In this document: positions 57,085 to 64,000 of the stretch, piece by piece
How the letters are laid out: every line of letters starts with the position of its first letter
Position numbering within the stretch: position 1 is the stretch's first letter
Source of the DNA: Pseudarthrobacter sulfonivorans
GTDB lineage: Bacteria > Actinomycetota > Actinomycetes > Actinomycetales > Micrococcaceae
NCBI RefSeq assembly: GCF_014712225.1
Contig: NZ_JACXBW010000013.1
Span: 87,989 to 151,988 of the forward strand
Length of the DNA: 64,000 bases
Direction: 5' to 3'
The notes under the pieces: model-generated
The model's input: the letters and a program-made list of their open reading frames with translations, nothing else
Database searches by the model: none
Told to the model about the DNA's origin: nothing
Program-made: the position numbers and the translations under genes

Positions 57085-59343
57085 ATGGCTGAACAACAAG
57101 ACACGCGGAACCCGGCAGATGGACCACCGAAGGCGCTGGTACCACGCAGTCAGCTTGGCGGTACAGATCGCAAGCGCAGCGGCCCGGAATTCGAGAATCG
57201 CCCGCCTGTTTCCAGCCAGGAGCTTAGCCGGGGCCCCGCTGAACTGATCGAGGAGCCCCAGCCCAAGGTCAACTGGCGCGTGTTCGTGATCGCGTCGGTC
57301 ATCATCGTCGCCTTCTCCGTGTGGGCGATGCTGGTGCCGGCGACCGCCCAGTCCACCATGAAGACTGTGGTGGCCTGGATCGCGGAGAACGTGGGCTGGT
57401 TCTACGTCCTCACCGTGACTGTGGTGATCGGGTTTGTCCTGTGGGTCGCCTTTTCCAAGGAGGGCTCCGTCCGGCTGGGTCCGGACCACTCGCGGCCCCA
57501 GTACAAGCTCTTCACCTGGGTGGCCATGCTGTTCGCGGCGGGGGTGGGCATCGACATGCTGTTCTTCTCGGTCACCGGACCCATCAGCCAGTACATGTCA
57601 CCGCCGGCAGGCCAGGGACAAACGCCGGCAGCTGCCGCGGACGCCGTGGTGTGGACCATGTTCCACTACGGGGTGGCTGGCTGGGCCATGTATGCGCTCC
57701 TCGGCATGGCCATGGGGTACTTCGCCTACCGGTGGGGCATGCCCCTGTCCATCCGGGCTGCCTTATATCCGCTGCTGGGCAAGCGGGTCCGTGGCGGCAT
57801 TGGCGATGCGATCGACATCGTCACCCTCGTGGGAACTGTCTTCGGTGTTGCCACGTCCATGGGGATCGGTGTGGTGCTGCTGAACGTGGGCTTCGCGTTG
57901 ATGTTCGGCCTGGAACAGGGACTGGCGCTGCAGATCGCACTCGTGATTGTCGCCGTCATTCTCACCATCGCCGCGTGCACCTCGGGTGTTGACAAAGGGA
58001 TCCGCTGGATCTCCGAACTGAACATCTGGAGTTCCGCGGCCATGCTGCTGTACATCCTGGTAACCGGCCAGACCTCATTCCTGCTCAACTCAATGGTGGA
58101 GAACATTGGCCGGTTCCTGTTCACCCTGCCCGACCGCACCCTGCAGACTTTCGCCTACGAGGACGATGGTTCTCAGTGGATGGCCAGCTGGACGCTCTTC
58201 TTCTGGGCTTTCTGGCTGGCGTGGGGCCCGTTCGTGGGCCTCTTCCTGGCCCGCATCTCACGCGGCCGGACGCTGCGGGAGTTCGTGATTGCCGCCATCA
58301 CCGCCCCGGTTCTGTGCGACTTCCTGATTGTGAGCATCTTCGGCAACAGCGCCATGCACGAGGTCCTGAGCGGGAACACGGACTTCGCCCAGCTGGCCAT
58401 GGACAGCCCGGAACAGGGCTGGTATGCCTTGCTGGAGATGTTTCCCGGGGCATCTTTCCTGATCGGCCTGGGCACGCTGTCCGGCCTGCTGTTCTACCTG
58501 ACGAGCGCCAACTCCGGCGCCATGGTGATGTCGAATTTTTCGTCTTCCATCCCGGACCCGTCCCAGGACGGCGCTAAGTGGCTCCGCATCTTCTGGGCGG
58601 TCCTCACCGCCCTGCTGACCATCGCAATGCTGGTTGCCGGCGGTGTGACCACCATGGAGTACGCCACGCTCATCTTTGCCCTGCCGGTGACCATCATCGC
58701 CTGGCTGGTGATGGCTTCCTTCTCGAAGGCACTGCGCATGGAGCGCGCCGAACGCGAGGGGCAGGTCCTGCGCAGGCAGTCGACGGCGGCGCACGGCGGC
58801 ATGGTGCCGGACCGCACCTGGCGGCAGCGGCTCGCCGGGATGCGCTCGTACCCTTCCAAAAAGCAGGTGGCCCAGTTCATGGAACGTGTTGTGCAGCCGG
58901 CGCTGGCCGACGTGCTCCGGGAGTTCACCAAGCAGGGCTACCCGGCAACCCTGGACATCATTCCCAACGAGGAAGCCAACATCTCCAGCCATGCCCTGGT
59001 TGTCAGCATCCCGAACCACCGCGACTTCCAGTACCAGGTCCAGGCTGTGGAGGCGCCGGTCCCCATGTTCGGCGGCCGCATGTCCCGCGAAACCGACGTC
59101 TACTACCGCGTGGAAGTGTTCGCACAGACAGGGTCCGAGGGCTACGACCTGATGGGTGTGACCCACCAGCAGATCATCGACGACGTCCTGGACCGCTACG
59201 AGGCCCACCTCGGCTTCCTGACCTACTCCACCCAGCACGATTACGCCTCGGTGCTCACGCCGCCGATGCCGCCCGCCACAGGGTCCATCGCTAAGATTGA
59301 GCCCGCAGAAGCCGACAGCGGGGACGCCCCGGTCAAGGAGTGA
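57085..59343 (+). CDS. betT: BCCT family transporter, BetT-like (choline/betaine)
   Basis: A 752-residue secondary transporter. Residues about 60-545 hold the 12-helix BCCT core (AAGVGIDMLFFSVTGPISQYM; WTMFHYGVAGWAMYALLGMAMGYFAYR). The BCCT-typical WTLFFWAFWLAWGPFVGLFLARISRGRT is present. Residues about 550-752 are a long hydrophilic C-terminal domain like that of E. coli BetT and larger than in most BCCT carriers, which may sense osmotic stress. It takes up choline or betaine with H+ or Na+. It is monocistronic. Confidence 0.9.
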   Translation: MAEQQDTRNPADGPPKALVPRSQLGGTDRKRSGPEFENRPPVSSQELSRGPAELIEEPQPKVNWRVFVIASVIIVAFSVWAMLVPATAQSTMKTVVAWIAENVGWFYVLTVTVVIGFVLWVAFSKEGSVRLGPDHSRPQYKLFTWVAMLFAAGVGIDMLFFSVTGPISQYMSPPAGQGQTPAAAADAVVWTMFHYGVAGWAMYALLGMAMGYFAYRWGMPLSIRAALYPLLGKRVRGGIGDAIDIVTLVGTVFGVATSMGIGVVLLNVGFALMFGLEQGLALQIALVIVAVILTIAACTSGVDKGIRWISELNIWSSAAMLLYILVTGQTSFLLNSMVENIGRFLFTLPDRTLQTFAYEDDGSQWMASWTLFFWAFWLAWGPFVGLFLARISRGRTLREFVIAAITAPVLCDFLIVSIFGNSAMHEVLSGNTDFAQLAMDSPEQGWYALLEMFPGASFLIGLGTLSGLLFYLTSANSGAMVMSNFSSSIPDPSQDGAKWLRIFWAVLTALLTIAMLVAGGVTTMEYATLIFALPVTIIAWLVMASFSKALRMERAEREGQVLRRQSTAAHGGMVPDRTWRQRLAGMRSYPSKKQVAQFMERVVQPALADVLREFTKQGYPATLDIIPNEEANISSHALVVSIPNHRDFQYQVQAVEAPVPMFGGRMSRETDVYYRVEVFAQTGSEGYDLMGVTHQQIIDDVLDRYEAHLGFLTYSTQHDYASVLTPPMPPATGSIAKIEPAEADSGDAPVKE

Positions 59344-59391
59344 CCGCCACGGAGTGACCGCCAGGGAGTGACGCGCCGGGGACGGGCCGCC

Positions 59392-60249
59392 TCAGGCCCT
59401 GACGGCCTGGGCCGTCCGGTAGTCGGCGGCGGGGTAAACGCCCAGGATGCGGACTTCGGTGGTGAAGAAATCCAACTCCTCCAGGGCCAGCCGCAGGGGC
59501 AGGTCCTCCGGGTGGCCCTCCACGTCAACCATGAACATGGTGGCGGCGAACTCGTCACCCACCATGTAGCTCTCCAGCCGCGTCATGTTCACGCCGTTGG
59601 TGGCGAAGCCGCCCAGCGCTTTGAAGAGCGCTGAGGGGACGTTTCGGACGCGGAACACGAAGCTGGTCATTGTCGGGCCGGTCAACTCATCCCGGGTGGG
59701 TAGTTCCTTTTCCCGGGCCAGCACCACGAAACGGGTGGTGTTGGAAGGATCGTCCTCGACGCGCGACGCCAGCACTTCCAGGCCGTAGATCTGGGCGGCG
59801 AGCGGGGGAGCGAGGGACAGTTTGGTGGGGTCGTTCCATTCCCGGACCTCCCGGGCTGAGCCGGCGGTGTCGCCGGCGATGACAGGGCGGAGCTTGGCGT
59901 CGCGGATCAGGCGGCGGCACTGCCCCAGTGCGTGGATGTGGCTATGGACCTCGGTGGCGCCCTCGATGGTGCTGCCCGGGATGCCCAGCAGGTCGAAGTG
60001 AATGGGCAGGAAGAACTCGCCCACGATCTGCAGGTTCGACTGGGGCAGCAGGATGTGGATGTCAGCCACGCGGCCGGCAATCGAGTTCTCAATCGGAATC
60101 ATGGCCAGCTCGGCGTCACCGCTTGATACCAGCTCGAACGCGTCCTCGAAGCTGGCGCACGGAATGCTTTCAAGCTCGGGGAACATGTCCATGCACGCGA
60201 TGTTTGAGTTGGCGCCGGGTTCACCCTGGTACGCAATTTTCTGGGCCAT
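59392..60249 (-). CDS. pheA: Prephenate dehydratase (PheA)
   Basis: A 285-residue enzyme: PDT domain at about 3-185 with YQGEPGANSNIA, MIPIENSIAGRV and the catalytic/substrate SNTTRFVVL motif; ACT domain at about 205-275 with TRLESYMVG for phenylalanine feedback. It converts prephenate to phenylpyruvate. There is no chorismate mutase domain. ATG at 60249 chosen; the longer open frame lacks support. It is divergent from gdhA. Confidence 0.95.
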   Translation of the reverse strand: MAQKIAYQGEPGANSNIACMDMFPELESIPCASFEDAFELVSSGDAELAMIPIENSIAGRVADIHILLPQSNLQIVGEFFLPIHFDLLGIPGSTIEGATEVHSHIHALGQCRRLIRDAKLRPVIAGDTAGSAREVREWNDPTKLSLAPPLAAQIYGLEVLASRVEDDPSNTTRFVVLAREKELPTRDELTGPTMTSFVFRVRNVPSALFKALGGFATNGVNMTRLESYMVGDEFAATMFMVDVEGHPEDLPLRLALEELDFFTTEVRILGVYPAADYRTAQAVRA

Positions 60250-60397
60250 GCTCGGTATGGTTTCACGTCTGGTGCCCGCCCGCCCAACCGAGGCCACGGC
60301 GAGTAGGGGATTTGGGGCCGAACGACACAAAGAATTGGGCGGGCCAATCGGTTGTTATCATTTCATGTTGAACATTTAACAAATTTGAGGAGACAGT

Positions 60398-61735
60398 GTG
60401 GACGCGCGGCTTGAAGCCATCCGGAACACGGTACTGGCGCGAAACCCTGGCGAGGCCGAATTCCACCAGGCTGTGACCGAGGTTTTCGAGAGTCTCGGCC
60501 CCGTCCACGACAGGCACCCTGAGCTGATCGAGGCCGCCATCCTGGAGCGCCTCTGCGAGCCCGAGCGCCAGATTATCTTCCGCGTTCCGTGGACCGATGA
60601 CTCCGGCCGTGTGCAGATCAACAGGGGCTTCCGGGTTGAATTCAACTCCGCCCTCGGCCCCTACAAGGGTGGCCTGCGCTTCCACCCCTCGGTCTACCTC
60701 GGCATCGTCAAGTTCCTCGGGTTCGAGCAGATTTTCAAAAATGCACTCACCGGCATGCCCATTGGCGGCGGCAAGGGCGGCTCGGACTTCGACCCCCGCG
60801 GACGCAGCAACGCTGAAATCATGCGGTTCTGCCAGTCGTTCATGACCGAGCTGTACCGCCACATCGGGGAATACACGGACGTACCCGCCGGTGACATCGG
60901 CGTGGGCGGACGTGAAATCGGCTACCTCTTCGGCCAGTACAAGCGCATCACCAACCGCTACGAATCCGGCGTCCTGACGGGCAAGGGAATTTCCTGGGGC
61001 GGCTCCCTGGTGCGTCCCGAAGCAACAGGCTACGGCACCGTCATCTTTACCCAGGAGATGCTGAAGACCCGCGGGATGTCCTTCGATGGCCAGCGCGTCG
61101 TGGTGTCGGGTTCCGGAAACGTGGCCATCAACGCCATTGCCAAGGCCCAGACGCTCGGTGCCAGCGTGGTGGCGTGCTCCGACTCCTCCGGTTACATCGT
61201 GGATGAGGCGGGAATCGACGTCGGACTCCTGCGTGAGGTCAAGGAAGTGGAGCGCGGCCGCCTCAAGGATTATGCCCTCCGCCGTCCCGGTGTTTCCTAC
61301 GTGGAATCCGGGTCCGTTTGGGATGTCGACGCCAAAGTGGCTCTTCCGTGTGCCACGCAGAACGAGCTCGACGGCGATGCTGCCGCGCGGCTGGTGCGCA
61401 ACGGTCTCGTCGCGGTCGGTGAAGGCGCCAACATGCCCTCCACCCGTGACGCCGTGGCGGTGTTCCAGGACGCTGGAGTGCTGTTCGGGCCGGGCAAAGC
61501 GGCCAACGCGGGCGGGGTTGCCACATCGGCCCTTGAGATGCAGCAGAACGCCAGCCGCGACTCCTGGACCTTCGAGCACACAGAGCAGCGCCTCACCGAA
61601 ATCATGGTGGGAATCCATGACCGCTGTGCGTCCACCGCGGACGAATACGGCGAGCCTGGCAACTACGTGCTGGGCGCCAACATCGGCGGCTTCGTCAAGG
61701 TGGCTGACGCCATGCTCGCGCAGGGGCTCATCTAG
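60398..61735 (+). CDS. gdhA: NADP-specific glutamate dehydrogenase
   Basis: A 445-residue hexameric GDH: GPYKGGLRFHPS with the substrate Lys, ALTGMPIGGGKGGSDFDPRGRS (catalytic Lys) and VVVSGSGNVAINAIAKAQTLGA nucleotide-binding fold. Its length and the start motif are those of the NADPH-dependent assimilating form. It makes glutamate from ammonium and 2-oxoglutarate. GTG start with GAGGAGA upstream. A strong stem-loop lies 27 bases past the stop; amt follows. Confidence 0.96.
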   Translation: MDARLEAIRNTVLARNPGEAEFHQAVTEVFESLGPVHDRHPELIEAAILERLCEPERQIIFRVPWTDDSGRVQINRGFRVEFNSALGPYKGGLRFHPSVYLGIVKFLGFEQIFKNALTGMPIGGGKGGSDFDPRGRSNAEIMRFCQSFMTELYRHIGEYTDVPAGDIGVGGREIGYLFGQYKRITNRYESGVLTGKGISWGGSLVRPEATGYGTVIFTQEMLKTRGMSFDGQRVVVSGSGNVAINAIAKAQTLGASVVACSDSSGYIVDEAGIDVGLLREVKEVERGRLKDYALRRPGVSYVESGSVWDVDAKVALPCATQNELDGDAAARLVRNGLVAVGEGANMPSTRDAVAVFQDAGVLFGPGKAANAGGVATSALEMQQNASRDSWTFEHTEQRLTEIMVGIHDRCASTADEYGEPGNYVLGANIGGFVKVADAMLAQGLI

Positions 61736-61761
61736 GGCATCCCCCAAACATCACGTTCCCT

Positions 61762-61805
61762 CACAGAGGCCACGGACCAATATATAAAGGTCCGTGGCTT
61801 CTGTG
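61762..61805 (+). terminator. Stem-loop terminator after gdhA
   Basis: CACAGAGGCCACGGACC (61762-61778) pairs with 61789-61805 at 16 of 17 positions; the loop is AATATATAAA. There is little U-tract after the stem, but position (27 bases after the stop) and stability suit termination. Confidence 0.75.
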
Positions 61806-61869
61806 CTTTCGTGGCGAACACGGAGTTGAAGCGCCAGCTCCCACGTGGCGCTGCACTGGAGTGACGTCT

Positions 61870-61929
61870 GAAACTCGCGTGCGGACGACTGAAACGTTGA
61901 TTTAACCGGGCGGAAACCTACGGCGAAAC
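61870..61929 (+). promoter_or_regulatory. GlnR-like box upstream of amt
   Basis: GAAAC (61891-61895), six bases, TTAAC (61902-61906), six bases, GAAAC (61913-61917): exact 11-bp phasing, as in the GlnR consensus of GTNAC and GAAAC alternating with six-base spacers. Further GAAAC copies lie at 61870 and 61925. The 327-bp gap 61736-62062 otherwise holds the gdhA terminator and the amt leader. Confidence 0.6.
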
Positions 61930-62062
61930 GGCAGCCCTACAGTTGGAATCAGACGGCAATAGCTGCCCTCCAATGAACGTGGTACTGACTCCGCGTCCCT
62001 CCTCCGACGCGGCCTCGACGGGCAATTTCCGTTCTCTCTTCGCATCACGAAAGGGGTTTCCC

Positions 62063-63352
62063 ATGGATTCGGGAAATGTCGCTTGGATTCTGGCCAGCTC
62101 GGCGCTGGTCTGTATGATGATCCCCGCCCTCGCCCTGTTTTACGGGGGCATGGTGGGGTCTCGTCGCATTCTCAACATGATGATGATGTGCTTCGGCGGC
62201 GCGAGCCTGGTGGCGGTTCTCTGGGCGCTATTCGGCTACTCCATGGCCTTCGGCAACTCCGTCGGGGGCCTGGGACTGATCGGTGACATCACCGAATTCC
62301 CGGGCATGGGGCAGTTGCTGGCCAAGGACGACTCGGCAGCCATCCCGGTGATCCTGTTCGCCGCGTTCCAGCTGTTCTTTGCCTGTGTCACCACGGCGCT
62401 GGTAGCGGGAGCGGCAGCCGGACGTATGAAGTTCGGTGCATGGATGCTGTTCGCGGGCATCTGGGCCACCATCGTCTACTTCCCCATCGCGCACTGGGTG
62501 TTCGCCTTCTCGTCCGCCGACGGAACCGTCACCGGGGGCTGGATTGCCAACGGCATCAAGGCCATCGACTTTGCCGGCGGCACCGCGGTGCACATGAACG
62601 CCGGCGCGGCCGCACTGGCTCTGGCCTTGGTCCTCGGAAAGAGCTCCGGCTGGCCGAAGATGGAGCACACCAAGCCGCACAGCCGGCCGCTGGTTCTCAT
62701 TGGCGCCGGGCTGCTGTGGGTTGGCTGGTTCGGATTCAATGCGGGCTCCGCGCTCTCTGCGGGCCAGTCCGCTTCCGTTGTCTTCCTGAACACGGCAGTG
62801 GCGGCTTCCGCCGGGCTCCTCGCCTGGGCACTCGTTGAGCGGCTCCGCCACGGAGCAGCCACCAGCATGGGCGCAGCATCCGGCCTGATCGCCGCGCTGG
62901 TTGCCATCACTCCGGCCTGTGGTGCCGTCAGCCCGCTGGGCGCACTGGCCATCGGTGCCATCGCCGGCGCAGTCTGCTCGCTCGCCATCGAATGGAAGTT
63001 CCGCCTGGGCTACGACGACTCACTCGACGTTGTTGGCGTCCACTTGGTCGGCGGCATCATCGGCACGCTGCTGATCGGGCTCTTCGCGACCGACCAGGCT
63101 CCGAACGGAGTGAGCGGTCTCTTCTACGGCGGCGGCTTCGAGCAACTTGGGATTCAAGCGATCGCCACCATCTCCGTTCTGGCGTACTCGTTTGGGGTGA
63201 CCTGGATTCTGGCGAAGATCCTGGACCATGTGGTCGGCCTGCGTATCAAGCCGGAAGACGAGCTCCGGGGCATCGACCTCGCTGCCCACTCGGAGCTGGC
63301 CTACCTGACGGACGAAGACCCCGTGCAGCTGGGTTCCCCGCAGCGGGCGTGA
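62063..63352 (+). CDS. amt: Ammonium transporter (Amt/Rh family)
   Basis: A 429-residue, 11-helix Amt: ALALFYGGMVGSRRILNMMMM; both pore His residues are present in GGTAVHMNAGAAAL (first) and DVVGVHLVGGIIGTLLIGLFA (second). AHWVFAF is also typical. AAAGGGG lies before ATG 62063; earlier in-frame ATGs would add a 40-residue tail without signal features. No glnK follows; the next feature is a convergent gene. Confidence 0.95.
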   Translation: MDSGNVAWILASSALVCMMIPALALFYGGMVGSRRILNMMMMCFGGASLVAVLWALFGYSMAFGNSVGGLGLIGDITEFPGMGQLLAKDDSAAIPVILFAAFQLFFACVTTALVAGAAAGRMKFGAWMLFAGIWATIVYFPIAHWVFAFSSADGTVTGGWIANGIKAIDFAGGTAVHMNAGAAALALALVLGKSSGWPKMEHTKPHSRPLVLIGAGLLWVGWFGFNAGSALSAGQSASVVFLNTAVAASAGLLAWALVERLRHGAATSMGAASGLIAALVAITPACGAVSPLGALAIGAIAGAVCSLAIEWKFRLGYDDSLDVVGVHLVGGIIGTLLIGLFATDQAPNGVSGLFYGGGFEQLGIQAIATISVLAYSFGVTWILAKILDHVVGLRIKPEDELRGIDLAAHSELAYLTDEDPVQLGSPQRA

Positions 63353-63477
63353 TACCGCTTCACGCTGACAGCCCAATCAATAAACAGCGCAATAAATCAA
63401 TAGCTAGCCCAAATAATTCAATAAATCACGAGTCCGGCCGTGGGTCGAACTGCGGACCGGTGCCAGCGCCCGCTGGC

Positions 63478-64000
63478 TTATAGTTCCGCGGTTCGGCCCA
63501 CGGTCGTGAGTGTGGCCCAGTTCGGGTAGGGATCTTGGGGGAGTGGCCGTCCCGGCAGTGAGTCGTCCGGGAACAGCACATAGTCCGGAAGATCATCTTC
63601 GAAAAGCGGAAAGTGGACCAGGCTATGTTCCGGGAATGGATCTTCGGGGAGATCCTCAGATAGCGAATCTTCTTGGACGGCCCAGCCATCGAAAGGAGCC
63701 GCAGGCAGATTGTTGTCCCGACGCGGGGTTTCGGAGGGCAGGGGAAGGCCCGGACGCAGGATATCGGAGGGCAGGGGATAGCCCGAAATGCGGCCGCTGA
63801 AGCCCGGATCAATGAGAAGGGTAGTGTCGAGAAGGGCGGCGTCAAACCCGGGGTCTTCCAGTTGCTGCGGCCAGACGGATGGTTCCCAGTCGGGGTGTTC
63901 GCTGGTGTAGTGGCGGCCGGTGGGTGAGATCCAGCCGGGTGGTTCGGTTTTGGTGGCTTCGGTGGGTTTCCAGGCTGTGGTGTGTTTGAGCCGGTGGTGT
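63478..64000 (-). CDS. HNH endonuclease / DUF222 family protein, C-terminal part, cut by the window edge
   Basis: The visible 173 codons begin with HHRLKHTTAWKPTEA and PPGWISPTGRHY, the segment that ends the HNH domain of actinobacterial DUF222/13E12-type proteins. After that comes a Pro/Asp/Leu-rich tail with near-duplicated phrases (SGYPLPSDILRPG, GLPLPSETPR). The stop TAA is at 63478-63480. The DUF222 region and most of the HNH site lie beyond 64000. These are repeated genes in actinobacteria; DNA nicking is inferred for the family. It is convergent with amt, and an AT-rich gap with repeated CAATAAA separates them. Confidence 0.85.
   Translation of the reverse strand, partial: HHRLKHTTAWKPTEATKTEPPGWISPTGRHYTSEHPDWEPSVWPQQLEDPGFDAALLDTTLLIDPGFSGRISGYPLPSDILRPGLPLPSETPRRDNNLPAAPFDGWAVQEDSLSEDLPEDPFPEHSLVHFPLFEDDLPDYVLFPDDSLPGRPLPQDPYPNWATLTTVGRTAEL

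Noticed and set aside
60260..60397. GlnR site upstream of gdhA
   Set aside because: One GTTTC pentamer occurs, but no partner half-site at 11-bp spacing was found, unlike upstream of amt.
63353..63477. Replication or attachment site in the AT-rich CAATAAA repeats after amt
   Set aside because: The stretch is short, with no dyad, tRNA or integrase nearby; it is probably only an AT-rich intergenic tail.

Overview
The window is a stretch of high-GC actinobacterial chromosome, most likely from the Micrococcaceae (Arthrobacter / Pseudarthrobacter type). The reasons are the codon use, the many GTG/TTG starts and ATGA overlaps, a dnaK-grpE-dnaJ-hspR operon behind HAIR elements, a SAM-IV riboswitch, a Mycobacterium-like Dcd, a DUF222/HNH protein C-terminus at the right edge, and a MurA-like enzyme with an N-terminal XRE domain. 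The genus is inferred from gene content; nothing was searched. There are no rRNA genes, CRISPR arrays, prophage or complete insertion sequences.

Layout. 1-4.4 kb: the 5' part of tRNA-Gly(CCC), an SRPBCC protein, a secreted CAP/FG-GAP protein, dcd, and an AbiEi/DUF559 nuclease-like gene bracketed by short palindromic repeats. 4.4-7.6 kb: a KhtTU-like K+/H+ antiporter pair and an Atg22/UMF1-type MFS transporter. 7.8-14.3 kb: a complete six-gene Mrp Na+/H+ antiporter operon (A+B fused, C-G) ending in a bidirectional palindromic terminator. 14.3-18.5 kb: DUF4235 and UPF0303 genes, then a TPP riboswitch with a visible Shine-Dalgarno-sequestering hairpin driving ykoE-ykoD-ykoC (ECF importer for a thiamine precursor). 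18.6-23.8 kb: XRE-MurA fusion, a second DUF559 gene bracketed by its own repeat family, a GCS2 carboxylate-amine ligase, and a divergent lysE/lysG pair. 23.8-26.5 kb: a SAM-IV riboswitch ahead of DUF1737-rhodanese-metZ (methionine synthesis by direct sulfhydrylation), plus a lipoprotein.

26.5-36.4 kb: thiolase, PNPOx, Nudix, pabC; cardiolipin synthase; an LMW phosphatase coupled to a PabB carrying an N-terminal P-loop kinase domain; a LysE-family exporter; a VapBC-like toxin-antitoxin module; a methyltransferase. 36.4-41.2 kb: two regulator/target pairs with visible operators (MarR/MmpL and TetR/epimerase). 41.5-44.8 kb: a molybdopterin oxidoreductase whose Fe-S motif lacks the usual fourth Cys, coupled to a small unknown helical protein, then a small acidic repeat protein. 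44.9-49.7 kb: heat-shock operon and a small membrane protein.

49.7-63.4 kb is largely nitrogen and osmolyte metabolism: urtABCDE urea importer, a 3-hydroxybenzoate 4-monooxygenase-like flavoenzyme behind paired GTAC-N6-GTAC sites, a BetT-like BCCT transporter, pheA divergent from gdhA, and amt. GlnR-like half-sites with 11-bp phasing lie upstream of amt, and a shorter match lies upstream of urtA. The right edge holds the C-terminal part of an HNH/DUF222 protein.

The most unusual signal is that both DUF559/Vsr-like nuclease genes are bracketed by gene-specific short palindromic repeats, and in both cases the downstream copy starts at or directly after the stop codon. Other long extragenic palindromes occur elsewhere in the window. 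This could be a REP-like repeat/nuclease association, but that is a hypothesis.
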